Source of the DNA: Fuerstiella sp.
GTDB taxonomy: Bacteria > Planctomycetota > Planctomycetia > Planctomycetales > Planctomycetaceae
DNA length: 64,000 nucleotides
Direction: 5' to 3'
NCBI GenBank assembly: GCA_029245955.1
Contig: JAQWOH010000038.1
Span: 248,001-312,000, forward strand
Shown: piece after piece, positions 50,068 through 59,671 of the stretch
Layout of the letters: every line of letters begins with the position of its first letter
Numbering within the stretch: position 1 is the stretch's first letter
Notes under the pieces: generated by a model
Databases searched by the model: none
What the model saw: the letters and a program-made list of their open reading frames with translations, nothing else
Told to the model about the DNA's origin: nothing
Position numbers and translations under genes: made by a program

Positions 50068-51516
50068 ATGAATTTTCGAGTGACACCGAGGATGGCGATC
50101 GACTTCGCGAAATCTGAGCTGGGTCGGCAGTCGGCCGAGCTGCAGCGCACGCAGAAGCAGATATCCACCGGAAGCAGGCTGCATCGTCCGTCGGACGATC
50201 CGACGGCAGTGCGCCGCAGTATCATTCAGAAAGACAAGCTGACTCGGCTGAACACTCAGATGGAGTCAGTTGAACATTCGAAGTCCCGCCTGAGCCATGC
50301 TCATGTTCCGCTGCGTGAAGCTCAACAGCTGTTCGTTCGTGCTCGGGAAATCGCGCTGACGGGAGTGCAGGCTACTGAGCCTACGGAACGGGCGTTTCTG
50401 GCTGCAGAACTGGATGTGATTCTCACCCAGATGGTGAGTCTCGCGAATACCTCGGATGAGTCCGGCTATCTGTTTGCCGGTACGGCCACTGAAACCGAAC
50501 CGTTCACGCTGGATGCATCGAAGACAAGTGGTACGGTCACATACCATGGAAGTTCGGACAGCTCTTTTCTAAGACTCACCGGCGATGTGGCACGTGAGAC
50601 TCTGATTCCTGGTGCACGGATATTTCAATCGATTATACGTGAACCGACGATCATCCTTGGTGACACGGGACTGCGTCCCGGCCTTGGCACCGATACAGCC
50701 ATCGGAAGTGGCACGCTTACGGTAGCTCATACAACAACGACGTACGCGGCCGGCTCCGGCGTGACTGCGGGGGCAGCTTCTGCGGCCGAAGATACGATTA
50801 TTGGTTCAAGCGGGACACACCAGCTGCAGATCGTGGATACCAGCGGGACGGGAGCCTTTGGCACGATCTCATTAAATGGTGCGTCAAGTATTGGTTTTAC
50901 CAATGCCGATACGAACCTGAAGGTGACAGGCACGAACGGTGACCAGGTGCATGTTGACCTTTCCGCAATTGTTGCGGGCTTCAGTGGTTCCGTGGACATT
51001 ACGGCCGACGGCACCATATCTGCAGACGGTGGCGTCACGACTGTGCCCATTGTCTTTTCTACCAATCAGATAATTACTGATCCTGCGGATGGGACAACCA
51101 TTCATCTGGATACTTCGGCGATGCTTCGGACCGGAGAAAACTCGGTCGAGTTTTCCGGGACGAATGATGTGTTCGATACGCTGGCAGCGCTCAGAGACGA
51201 CCTGCTCAATACGCGTGATTTCAGTAGTCAGGATCGACTGGACGCGATGAACAGACGCCTGGGGGACATTGAACGCGTCGAAGATCATCTGTTGGGCGAA
51301 GTGGGGACGCAGTCAGTAGCCTTGGAGCAGATTGAACGTCTTCTGATTCGCACTCAGGACCTGACTCTGGATCAGCAGATTCAATATGGAGAAACCACCA
51401 GTGCCGACGTGGCGAACGCCGCGATTCGACTGCAGGAATTGTTGACACTGCAGCAATTCACAATGACGTCGGTTTCAAATCTGTTGTCTCATAATCTGCT
51501 GGATTTTCTAAAGTAA
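50068..51516 (+). CDS. flgL: Flagellar hook-associated protein FlgL (HAP3)
   Basis: A 482-residue junction protein related to flagellin. The N-terminal flagellin-like coiled coil contains RTQKQISTGSRLHRPSDDP, the FlgL/flagellin signature. SGYLFAGTATETEPF fits HAP3. The C-terminal helix (about 415-482) pairs with it. A Thr/Gly/Ser-rich insertion (about 190-350), absent from short FlgL proteins, probably forms a surface domain. It lies 26 bases after flgK. Confidence 0.95.
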   Translation: MNFRVTPRMAIDFAKSELGRQSAELQRTQKQISTGSRLHRPSDDPTAVRRSIIQKDKLTRLNTQMESVEHSKSRLSHAHVPLREAQQLFVRAREIALTGVQATEPTERAFLAAELDVILTQMVSLANTSDESGYLFAGTATETEPFTLDASKTSGTVTYHGSSDSSFLRLTGDVARETLIPGARIFQSIIREPTIILGDTGLRPGLGTDTAIGSGTLTVAHTTTTYAAGSGVTAGAASAAEDTIIGSSGTHQLQIVDTSGTGAFGTISLNGASSIGFTNADTNLKVTGTNGDQVHVDLSAIVAGFSGSVDITADGTISADGGVTTVPIVFSTNQIITDPADGTTIHLDTSAMLRTGENSVEFSGTNDVFDTLAALRDDLLNTRDFSSQDRLDAMNRRLGDIERVEDHLLGEVGTQSVALEQIERLLIRTQDLTLDQQIQYGETTSADVANAAIRLQELLTLQQFTMTSVSNLLSHNLLDFLK

Positions 51517-51541
51517 GAACCGGTTACGGGAAGATACGGTG

Positions 51542-51913
51542 ATGGACACGGAATACAGAACGGATTCGGATGAAGACTGCGGTGAGGTAACTACCAGCGT
51601 GCGGTTTGACTCTGCACAGCTGGCTCCTCCTTCGCCGCACGCATTTGATCTTCCTGAGACCTTCGAAATGAAGCGGCTGGCAAGGTGGCTGGAGGGACAT
51701 GAGATCAATCTCAATGAATTCGGTGAGAGACTCTCCAGCTACGACGGATTGAGTCGATACGTAGTCGCGGTGGCCAACCACAGCGCTGCGAGTGCCGTGT
51801 CTGCGATCAGCGAACCAACTCACGCAGCGGCATTTCTGGGGCAAAGAACGCTGCGGCGGTTGCTGAGCCCACTGGCTATGGAACCAACCGCAGACCCAGG
51901 CGGGGAACCCTGA
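51542..51913 (+). CDS. Short HDOD-like protein at the end of the flagellar operon
   Basis: A 123-residue protein with an acidic N-terminus. Residues about 40-110 (FDLPETFEMKRLARWL, INLNEFGERLSSYDGL, VANHSA, then HAAAFLGQRTLRRLL) follow the first helices of an HDOD domain, which typically reads 'L...I..Dp.L...vL..aNs....i.si..Ai..LG...lr.l'. It stops there, so only about half a domain is present. HDOD proteins occur in signalling and motility control. GGAAG about 8 bases before ATG 51542 supports the start, 25 bases after flgL. The family relation is judged by pattern only. Confidence 0.6.
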   Translation: MDTEYRTDSDEDCGEVTTSVRFDSAQLAPPSPHAFDLPETFEMKRLARWLEGHEINLNEFGERLSSYDGLSRYVVAVANHSAASAVSAISEPTHAAAFLGQRTLRRLLSPLAMEPTADPGGEP

Positions 51914-52088
51914 CGAGAGCGCTCAGCGAAGCAACGATAGTCGACCTTCTGACGTGCCACATCTATAACGCTTGACGCGGCATCGCGGCCGCGAATAGAA
52001 ACTCCGCAAGAAAACAGCGGTCACCCGTTCGTTCATTCGTGGGCAGACGGACCTAGCCTGGTGAGGCCGAACTGTTCTGAGCTAGCGT

Positions 52089-53687
52089 TTAACCAGCTTC
52101 GCGAAACTGCTGCTGCCACTGTTTGGGCATGACTTTCATGTCAGATTCATCTTCGTATTGAAGACGCAGTTGTTCCAGATCATTTGTTAACGACCTGATG
52201 ACGTCAGCGTAGTCGGGGTTGTTGTATTCGTTCTGAAGTTCGTCCGGGTCTTTCTCCAGATCGTAAAGCTCCCACTCGTCGAACTGGTAGAAGCGAATCA
52301 GTTTGTAGCGATCTGTGCGGATTCCGTTATGTCCGGCCACCATGTGGACGCTGGGGTACTCATAGTAATGATAATAGATTGACTTGCGCCAGTCTGACGG
52401 CGACTGACCTTTGAGAATGGGTGTGAGTGACCTGCCCTGCATATCCGAGGGAATCGGTGCACCAGCGACATCCAGAAAAGTTTCTGCGTAGTCCAGATTC
52501 TGAACGAGGTCCCGACTGACTGAACCCGGTTTGGTGACTCCCGGCCACTTAACGATCAGCGGCATTTTCAGAGACTCTTCGTACATCCACCGTTTGTCGA
52601 ACCAGCCGTGGTCGCCCAGATAAAAACCCTGATCCGATGAGTAGATGACGATCGTGTTGTCGTCCAGTCCATTGTCCTTCAGGAAGCTGACCAGGCGTCC
52701 CACGCTTTCATCGACGCCCTTGATGCATCGCAGATAGTTGCGGATGTACCGGTGATACTTCCAGCGGACCAGTTCTTTGCCGGTGAGTTTCAGCTTTCGC
52801 AGCTCGTTGTTTTTGGGTTCAAACGCCGCATTCCACGCGTTCAGCTGTTCTGGTGTCATTTTTTCCTTGTTCCTGATTCCCGATCGGTCCATCGACTTGC
52901 CGGTTGGATTCCAGTTTGCCAGTTCCGGTCCAAAGCAGTCCGCGACAAGGTTCAGGTGGCCGTCAATCCCCATTTCGTGGAAGCGAGCAGGACTGGCGTT
53001 GTCTGCGTAGTCGTCGAACAGCGTCGCCGGTTCCGGGATTTCCACGTCGTCGTACAGATTTAAATGTCGCAGTGGCGGCATCCACGTGCGGTGCGGAGCC
53101 TTGTGCTGGCACATCAACATGAACGGTCTGTCACCGCCTGAATTCTTCTTAAGCCAGTCGATCGCCATATCTGTGACGATGTCAGTACAGTAGCCTTCGA
53201 CGACTTCTCGTCCCTTTGGCCCCTTAAACGCGGGATTATAGTAGTCTCCCTGACCAGGCAGTACTTTCCAGTGATCAAAACCCTGAGGGTCTGTTCCCAA
53301 GTGCCATTTGCCCAGCATTGCCGTTGAGTAGCCCACTTTCTGCAGCAGCTTTGGAAATGTCTGCTGGTCGCCGTCGAACTTGTTACCATTCCTCATGAAG
53401 CCATTCAGATGGCTGTGTTTGCCGGTCTGGATGACAGCTCGGCTGGGTCCGCAGATACTGTTGGTGCAAAAGCTGTTCTGGAACAGCATGCCTTCCGCTG
53501 CCAGTTTGTCGATATTTGGTGTGGGATTGACGCCTTTCAGCCACCCGTCGTAGGCTCCGATTGCATGTGGAGCATGGTCGTCCGTGAAAATGAACAGGAT
53601 ATTGGGCCGTTCCGCGGCGCACAGCGCGGTGTGCACGGTGGTAACACAGACAAAACACTTAACAAAAAGTTGACGTAACATCGGCAT
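52089..53687 (-). CDS. Exported sulfatase (type I, formylglycine)
   Basis: A 532-residue secreted enzyme with a signal peptide (about 1-24). The metal-binding [12 protein letters not shown] (Asp36, Asp37) is followed by the sulfatase signature C79-G-P-S-R83, whose cysteine is converted to formylglycine. LGKWHLG carries the conserved Lys and His, and [16 protein letters not shown] the C-terminal Asp metal ligand. It probably removes sulfate esters from algal polysaccharides, a very expanded activity in marine planctomycetes. No sulfatase-maturing enzyme is in the window. It is divergent from the sodium symporter gene. Confidence 0.95.
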   Translation of the reverse strand: MPMLRQLFVKCFVCVTTVHTALCAAERPNILFIFTDDHAPHAIGAYDGWLKGVNPTPNIDKLAAEGMLFQNSFCTNSICGPSRAVIQTGKHSHLNGFMRNGNKFDGDQQTFPKLLQKVGYSTAMLGKWHLGTDPQGFDHWKVLPGQGDYYNPAFKGPKGREVVEGYCTDIVTDMAIDWLKKNSGGDRPFMLMCQHKAPHRTWMPPLRHLNLYDDVEIPEPATLFDDYADNASPARFHEMGIDGHLNLVADCFGPELANWNPTGKSMDRSGIRNKEKMTPEQLNAWNAAFEPKNNELRKLKLTGKELVRWKYHRYIRNYLRCIKGVDESVGRLVSFLKDNGLDDNTIVIYSSDQGFYLGDHGWFDKRWMYEESLKMPLIVKWPGVTKPGSVSRDLVQNLDYAETFLDVAGAPIPSDMQGRSLTPILKGQSPSDWRKSIYYHYYEYPSVHMVAGHNGIRTDRYKLIRFYQFDEWELYDLEKDPDELQNEYNNPDYADVIRSLTNDLEQLRLQYEDESDMKVMPKQWQQQFREAG

Positions 53688-54119
53688 CCTGGTGACTTGC
53701 TGAATAACGAAGACGGTTGAGCGGAAATTCGGCTGCGACGTCGACCTTCACGAATGACACAGGACTGTCTGCCGCAGTTGCCACGAATCATCCTGACTGG
53801 CACCCCGGTGCGTCAACTGACCGAGACACACCGTGTGCGGATCCGCCGAGATCAACCGAAATGTTCGGGAATTTGTCCGTCGCCGGCAGCCAATCAGCTG
53901 CCAGCAGGGACTGGTTCATCGAGTCAACCCATGTGTTCCGTGTGACTGCTGAGCTCTTTGATCTGAATTCAGGTCGGCCATTAGCTATGTTGTCACCCCT
54001 GCCGCGGATTGTCTTTCCGGCGTTGCGGCGATATCGTTTGCGTTCCGGTTTCGTCTGTTGATCAATACAGCGCGCCAGTTAGACAACGGCTGAACGCTGA
54101 AGATAAGTCAGGAATAGTT
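53688..54119. other. Divergent promoter region, sulfatase / sodium symporter
   Basis: About 430 bases between two divergent genes, expected to hold both promoters. Open frames here have no recognisable motifs or Shine-Dalgarno. I see no strong inverted repeat. Confidence 0.4.
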
Positions 54120-56123
54120 ATGCCCAATTCGCTGCTGGGAATGCACGCTGCCGACTGGATTGTGCTCGCCTGTTATTTCATCGTGATTCTGGCCATCGGC
54201 GTGTGGTCGGCAACTCGGGTGAAGAATGCAGCCGACTTTTTCATGGGAGGCCGGCGTTTTGGAAAATTCTTCATGATGTTTTTTGCGTTTGGTTCGGGTA
54301 CCAGCAGCGACCAGGCAATTACGGTCGTGGCTGGTACGTGGAGGACCGGTCTGGCAGGCATCTGGTGGCAGTTCCTGTGGCTGCCGGCGACACCTTTTTA
54401 CTGGATCATTGCGCCGATCCTGCGACGGATTCGCGCGTTGACTACGGCCGACTTTTTTGGTGCCCGTTTTAGTCCGGCTACCGCGGTTTTGTATTCCGCC
54501 TACGGCATACTGATTTCAATTGTGTTTATTGCCGGAGCACTCTTCAGCAGCGGAAAAATGATCAACGCGCTGACTGGAAACGCACTTGATGAAATGGCGG
54601 TGCGGATAAACCTGCAGGTGCCCAGCGTTTCGTTCACGTCCACTGCTGCTTCGCAGGACGACGCGGACAACGGTGATGACGCAGCCTCGCAGTCAGGGAT
54701 ATCCATGACGTGGCGTGCGTTGCAGGGCTATGAATATGCAATTCTGGCCATGACGGTGCTGTTTGTCACTTACGGTATGGCGGGCGGGCTGGCGGCCGCC
54801 ATCATCACCGACTTCATTCAGGGCGTATTGACGATCGCGTTTTCCATCCTGCTGCTGCCATTCGTCTTTCATCAGATTGGTGGCTTCGGGGCACTGCAGC
54901 AATTCGCCGAACTGAAGCCCGGAATGTTCGACTTTGTTGCCAGCGCAGAAGTTGCCAAACAACTTGGTCGCGAACCGATCACCGTGTTTTACGTCTGCGT
55001 TCTGTCCATCACCGCGCTGGCGGGAATTATCGTGCAACCCCACATCATGGGCGTTTGTGGTGCGGGTAAGACCGAATTTGAGGGGCGTTTCGGCTTTACC
55101 GTGGGCAACTTTCTGAAACGATTCTGTACCGTTGCCTGGACCTTCACCGGACTCGCCTGTATCGCATGGTATCTTGGCGCCAACAGTCCGCTGCTGCAGT
55201 CAAACGACCCCGCTGACCAGGCGCTGTATGCATCTTTGCATCAGCGAGTGAGCGTTGATTACGACACCCTTCCTGAAGACCAGCAGGCTGCAATTGACTT
55301 CGCGGACAAGAAATTTGCGGACGAACTGTTCGGGCGGGCCGCTTACGACATTCTGCCGCGAATTGCTCCTGGACTGATCGGCCTGCTGATGGCGTCGTTG
55401 CTGGCTGCGGTGATGAGTACCAGCGATGCACAAATGGTCGTTTCCAGTGGGTTGTTCACTGAGAATATCTACAAACGACATCTGGTCACTGGCAGGTCAG
55501 ATCGCCATTATCTATGGGTTGCCCGTTTCGCGGGACTTGGAATTGTGTTGGCGGCTTTGACTCTGCAGGCGACGTTTACCGATGTTATTCACGCCATGAA
55601 GGTGGTCATCAAAACGCCCGCGGCCATCGGTATCAGCATGTGGTTCGGGATCTTTTGGAGACGCTGGAACACGGTTGCGGTGTGGGTTTCCACCTGTGCT
55701 GCGGCAATTTCATGGATCGTGGTCAGTAACTATGGCACCTGGCTGCACGACCAGTTGCCGCAACTCGAAAGCCTTTTCCGTCAGAAAGACGGCGCCTGGG
55801 TCATGCTGGATGCGTGGCAAAGTCTAAGCTATATCGGAGGTGGAGTGATTGCCGGCGTCATTGCCGCGCTGGTGACCAGATCACAGTCGCCGCAGCAGCT
55901 GGATCCTTTTTTTACTCTGCTGCGGACGCCCGTTCGGGAGGACGAAACTGTGACGGCTCCCTGCACCGTCCCCGAGAACAACTCAACGCGGGAATCCGTG
56001 ATCGAATTTGGGGGATTTCAGTTTCCGACGCCGACGAAGTTCGGAGTCGGTGGTTTTGTTGTGGCATGGATTCTGGTCTTCGCCATCGTTGGGATGACAA
56101 AATTACTTAGCGTTCTGGTTTGA
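54120..56123 (+). CDS. Sodium:solute symporter (SSS family)
   Basis: A 667-residue polytopic transporter with about 13-14 helices. The first helices (ADWIVLACYFIVILAIGVW) and DFFMGGRRFGKFFMMFFAFGSGTS give the SSS N-terminus. YGMAGGLAAAIITDFIQGV and LLAAVMSTSDAQMVVSSGLFTENIYK are the classic sodium-site and family signatures. A hydrophilic loop is inserted at about 180-205. The solute may be a sugar or carboxylate; the neighbouring sulfatase and SDR hint at carbohydrate use. ATG 54120 has AGGA 6 bases upstream. Na+-NQR would supply the driving gradient. Confidence 0.93.
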   Translation: MPNSLLGMHAADWIVLACYFIVILAIGVWSATRVKNAADFFMGGRRFGKFFMMFFAFGSGTSSDQAITVVAGTWRTGLAGIWWQFLWLPATPFYWIIAPILRRIRALTTADFFGARFSPATAVLYSAYGILISIVFIAGALFSSGKMINALTGNALDEMAVRINLQVPSVSFTSTAASQDDADNGDDAASQSGISMTWRALQGYEYAILAMTVLFVTYGMAGGLAAAIITDFIQGVLTIAFSILLLPFVFHQIGGFGALQQFAELKPGMFDFVASAEVAKQLGREPITVFYVCVLSITALAGIIVQPHIMGVCGAGKTEFEGRFGFTVGNFLKRFCTVAWTFTGLACIAWYLGANSPLLQSNDPADQALYASLHQRVSVDYDTLPEDQQAAIDFADKKFADELFGRAAYDILPRIAPGLIGLLMASLLAAVMSTSDAQMVVSSGLFTENIYKRHLVTGRSDRHYLWVARFAGLGIVLAALTLQATFTDVIHAMKVVIKTPAAIGISMWFGIFWRRWNTVAVWVSTCAAAISWIVVSNYGTWLHDQLPQLESLFRQKDGAWVMLDAWQSLSYIGGGVIAGVIAALVTRSQSPQQLDPFFTLLRTPVREDETVTAPCTVPENNSTRESVIEFGGFQFPTPTKFGVGGFVVAWILVFAIVGMTKLLSVLV

Positions 56124-56170
56124 CGAACGCACACAAAAGCGGCGCAGCTTCAATCCGCTGGAGAAGGTAA

Positions 56171-56971
56171 ATGATTCACCTGAAAGGACATTCGGCGCTC
56201 GTGACAGGCTCAACCAAGGGGGTCGGTAAAGCGATTGCCGAAGCATTTGCAGCTGCCGGGGCGAATGTCGTCATCCATGGACGCCGTGAGAGCCCGGAAT
56301 CGGAAGTAGTTCTGGCGAACTGTCGACGAACGGGGGTAACCGCCGATTTTATCACGGGCGACCTGTCCGGACCGACAGAGGCGGTCGTTGCTGAAGTTTT
56401 TGACAATGCCATCAGCGTGATGCCTGACATCGATATCCTTGTCAACAATGCCGGTACCTATATTGACAGGCCGTACCTGGACATGGATATGGCGACATAC
56501 GAAACGACCATGCGGCTAAACGTTGCAGCACCGTATTTTCTGACACAGAGATTCGCTCGACGCTGGATTGAAGCACAGACCGCCGGACGAGTGCTGATGA
56601 TCGGCTCCATTAACGGGCAGTTGGCGGAACCTGTACATACGTGTTACGACGCATCCAAGGGAGCCGTGGCCATGATGGTCAGGTCCTGCTGCGTATCTCT
56701 GGCGCCGCATCGCATTCGAGTCAACGGACTTGCACCGGGGCTGGTGAGTACTCCGCTGACATCAATCATTGAGGAAGATTCAAACTTCAAAAGCTGGATG
56801 TGTCTCCACACACCCAACGGTGAAGTTCCGGGGCCGGAAGTCTGCGGTGACGGTGCGGTGTATCTTGTGAGTGACGCCGCTCAGCATGTTCACGGCCACA
56901 TGCTGATGGTTGACGGAGGCATGAGTGGCTGGCAGCAGCCGGACATGCCGTCTGTCTGGGGCGAGAAGTAG
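56171..56971 (+). CDS. Short-chain dehydrogenase/reductase
   Basis: A 266-residue NAD(P)-dependent oxidoreductase of the classical SDR type. The cofactor motif is TGSTKGVGKAIAEAF (12-26), then NNAGTY. The catalytic set is Ser (IGSING) with CYDASKGA giving Y-x-x-x-K, and the C-terminus has HMLMVDGGMS. The substrate is unknown. It begins 47 bases after the sodium symporter, so it may act on the imported compound. Confidence 0.93.
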   Translation: MIHLKGHSALVTGSTKGVGKAIAEAFAAAGANVVIHGRRESPESEVVLANCRRTGVTADFITGDLSGPTEAVVAEVFDNAISVMPDIDILVNNAGTYIDRPYLDMDMATYETTMRLNVAAPYFLTQRFARRWIEAQTAGRVLMIGSINGQLAEPVHTCYDASKGAVAMMVRSCCVSLAPHRIRVNGLAPGLVSTPLTSIIEEDSNFKSWMCLHTPNGEVPGPEVCGDGAVYLVSDAAQHVHGHMLMVDGGMSGWQQPDMPSVWGEK

Positions 56972-57044
56972 TTGCGTTCGCGAATGACGAACACAACGAT
57001 GCCCCATTCGCCAGCAGGTCTGTGGCGACCAGTTGGGCTTTGAG

Positions 57045-57617
57045 CTAGCGTCGCACTTTGCAGCCAGGCACCGCCGCCTTCAATTTGTCGACACCGGCAT
57101 CGGTCACTTTGGTGCGTTCCACGATCAGGTCTTCCAGGTTCGAAAGACTGTGCAACTGCTCCAGGCCGGCATCGGTGATGTCAGTCTGGAACAGCCCCAG
57201 TTCTTTCAGCGTCGACAGCTCCGTCAGGTGTGCCAGACCTGCGTCGGTGATTTTCGTGCCGTTCAACCAGATCTTCTGGACACTGGTCAGACCTCTCAAA
57301 TGTCTCAGTCCGGAGTCCGTCAGTGGCTTGTCCTCAAAATCAACGGAGATCAACTTTCCATTTGCGTCCATACCAACGGTCGCGCCCAGTTTCCTGAGTT
57401 TCCGTTGTCTGGACATAACCGCGATGACGAACAGGATCAATGCAATGACAATGCTGATATTGATCAACATCCCGGGGAGGCTGTACAGGAATGCCTCAAA
57501 CGCGTTCCGTGAATCCACTTTCTCAATTGCATTCACTGATTCACTAAGAGCCTGCACCATGAGCAGCAGGACGGCGTTTAGTGAATCCAGATTCGTTAAA
57601 GTATCCGTCAGTTCCAT
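57045..57617 (-). CDS. Membrane-anchored leucine-rich repeat protein
   Basis: A 190-residue protein with one membrane helix (about 48-69), a basic stretch after it, and four short leucine-rich repeats (about 100-180). Each repeat contains a 'L..L..L...ItDaGL..L' pattern, as in TKITDAGLAHLTEL and TDITDAGLEQLHSL. This is the 'T-D-A-G-L' type of repeat, very common in planctomycete proteins and thought to mediate protein contacts. No enzyme domain is present and the partner is unknown. Confidence 0.87.
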   Translation of the reverse strand: MELTDTLTNLDSLNAVLLLMVQALSESVNAIEKVDSRNAFEAFLYSLPGMLINISIVIALILFVIAVMSRQRKLRKLGATVGMDANGKLISVDFEDKPLTDSGLRHLRGLTSVQKIWLNGTKITDAGLAHLTELSTLKELGLFQTDITDAGLEQLHSLSNLEDLIVERTKVTDAGVDKLKAAVPGCKVRR

Positions 57618-57840
57618 CGGGGTGTCTCACGTAGAGTTAGCTGTTATCAGATGCCGGCTCAACTGCACGGAAAGGCGACGTGACTTTCAAGCCACCCTGC
57701 ATACCGCAGGAAGCGGTGCTGAAGTCAAGTCGTTCCATCATGCGCATCGTAGTTGCCGGAACACTCAATTGATACGAATGCCAAAATATCCGAAATTCTC
57801 TGGTGATGCAATCGCTAACCCGGGACCCGTCGCAGCAAAC

Positions 57841-57875
57841 AAAAAGAGCCGGTCTACCTGTTCGGCGACCGGCCC
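57841..57875 (-). terminator. Intrinsic terminator after rpsD
   Basis: On the minus strand, GGGCCGGTC, a 12-base loop, then GACCGGCTC and TTTTT. The 9-bp GC-rich stem with a T-run is a canonical rho-independent terminator, 31 bases after the rpsD stop. Confidence 0.88.
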
Positions 57876-57905
57876 AGTCTGAAACAATGCTGTTGTCGGA
57901 AACGG

Positions 57906-58514
57906 TTATCGCGACAGAAACGCCACAACCTGGTTGACGTCGACCTGCAGGCCAACGTCTGAGAAGCTTGGGATGGTTGTTACGACGGCGGAATAGCTGC
58001 CGTCGTCATAGTTAATCCAATCCGTCTGAGGAAGCGTGAGTCCCTCCCGGATGTTCTTGTACAGCGTCTCAACATTTGGCCGTTTACGAAGTGTGATTAC
58101 GTCGCCGGGGCGAACCATGATGCCCGGTTTGTTAACGGTAACGCCGTTCAGTTGGAAGTGGCGGTGCACGATGCCCTGGCGAGCCTGAGGCCGCGTGGAT
58201 GCCAGGCCGGCCCTACGAACAACATTATCAAGACGCCGCTCGCAGATTACCATCAACTGTTCGCCGGTGTTGCCCTTCATGCTTCGGGCTTTGGCGAAGT
58301 ACCGGTTCAGCTGACGGTCACGCAGACCGTAATAGAATTTGATCTTTTGTTTTTCGGCAAGTCCCAGACCGTAGTTGGTCGGCTTCTTGCGTCGCTTGTG
58401 CATGCCCGGCGGATATTCTTTCCGGTCCAGGGCCTTGATGGCACCATTTGATTCGTAAACATTGACGCCCAACCGCCGGTTAATGCGTCCCTTTGGACCC
58501 GTGTAACGACCCAT
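57906..58514 (-). CDS. rpsD: 30S ribosomal protein S4
   Basis: A 202-residue primary 16S rRNA-binding protein that helps nucleate 30S assembly. MGRYTGPKGRINRRLGVN is the S4 start, with EKQKIKFYYGLRDRQLNRYF and the S4 RNA-binding domain RRLDNVVRRAGLASTRPQARQGIVHRHFQLNG. It lacks the zinc-ligand cysteines of C+ type S4. ATG 58514 is the family start; the frame extends 17 residues further without similarity. The gene stands alone with its own terminator rather than in the alpha operon with rpsM, rpsK and rpoA. Confidence 0.96.
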   Translation of the reverse strand: MGRYTGPKGRINRRLGVNVYESNGAIKALDRKEYPPGMHKRRKKPTNYGLGLAEKQKIKFYYGLRDRQLNRYFAKARSMKGNTGEQLMVICERRLDNVVRRAGLASTRPQARQGIVHRHFQLNGVTVNKPGIMVRPGDVITLRKRPNVETLYKNIREGLTLPQTDWINYDDGSYSAVVTTIPSFSDVGLQVDVNQVVAFLSR

Positions 58515-58774
58515 TCTTTCCAAACTCCAATCATAATCTTCGGGCTCTGCACCACCATGACGCAACGCACGTCAGGCCGTCATCTTCTGTTGAGCCATCT
58601 TGTCCATTCCACGAAGTGGGACCAGATGGCCAACCCCGACAGGCAGTTCGCAAGCCAATCCGGCCGAACTGCGTGCAGAGAATACATCCGACCTCAAACC
58701 TGCACAGGTTTGGCGACACAGGACGGTGCCGTAAGTCGGGAATCTCGAAAGGTTATCGTCGATTCCCTCAATGA

Positions 58775-59667
58775 TCAACAGCGCCGTCGCTGCAAATGCG
58801 GGGAATTGCGGTCATTCAGCAGCGGCACCGTCTTCGCGGGAGAACAGTTGGCAGGTTGCGGAACGTTCCGCAACCTGCTGCTGCTGAAAAATTGCAAGGC
58901 TGCTGCAAATCTTACCCACTGCCAAATACCGCAGGTTTCAGGAGTGTTTATGGGTTTCTTACGTGCAATTGCGCTGATACCGGAAAATGCTGCCATCGCA
59001 GCTGAGGCAATGTCAGGCGTGTTCACGCAATTCCCGGGAAGGTGCGACAGCGTCTCATCAGAGCCTGACAGCAGCAGGACGTCCGTGGCTTCAATGTGCT
59101 CGTCGGGACCCGGCACGCTGATCAACTGATCGGTCGTCTGCTGCTCAGCAGTGTCTGCCGACTCGGTCGTGCGACGGATCGCAATCAGGTTGGCGCGGTA
59201 CCTGAACAGCAGATTGAGTTCTTTCAGTGTCTGGCCCACGAAATGAAACGGGGCCTGCAGTTCGACGATTGTGAAGCCATCCCTCAGTTTTACGTAGTCG
59301 CGGATTCGCGGATGAGCCAGGCATCTCACCGGCATTTTGTTCCGGCTGAATCACCTCGTCCGCTCCGATTTGTCGGACGATCTCTGCGTGCAGAGTTGTC
59401 TGAGCTCGACAGAAGATATTCGGCACCTTCAGGTTTTCCCTGCAAATGACGGTCGTCAGCAGGGCTGCTTCGAAGTTTTTGCCCATCGCGGCGACAACGC
59501 AATCGGCTCGCTCGATCTCGTGGCTCCGCAACGCGGCTTCCTCACGGGAATCCAGTCGAACAGCGAACGCCACGTCATTGCAGATCTCTTCGAACAGCTT
59601 ATGCTGTCGGTCGATAGCACTGGCCAAGGCCGATTACGGCGAATCGCTGAGACATTCGGGAATTCAT
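58775..59667 (-). pseudogene. Broken trkA-type potassium-uptake regulator (at least two lesions)
   Basis: The pieces of a TrkA/KtrA NAD-binding regulator lie in three frames. Piece one starts at ATG 59667 (MNSRMSQRFAVIGLG) and stops at 59599 without the rest of the nucleotide fold. Piece two resumes in another frame near 59615 with AIDRQHKLFEEI, VRLD and ADCVVAAMG up to QIGADEVIQPEQNAGE; part of the glycine-rich loop and strand is missing. Piece three, after a frame change near 59320-59335, gives CLAHPRIRDYVKLRDG, VELQAPFHFVGQTL and the RCK_C domain. Without correction no full protein forms. It begins five bases after polX. No trkH or ktrB partner is in the window. The 58775 end is that of the open frame; similarity ends near 58990-59030. 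Confidence 0.75.
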
Positions 59668-59671
59668 CCGA

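Noticed and set aside
57058-57882. 274-codon plus-strand open frame
   Set aside because: It mirrors the LRR protein on the other strand and includes the rpsD terminator; Ser/Arg-rich translation without motifs.
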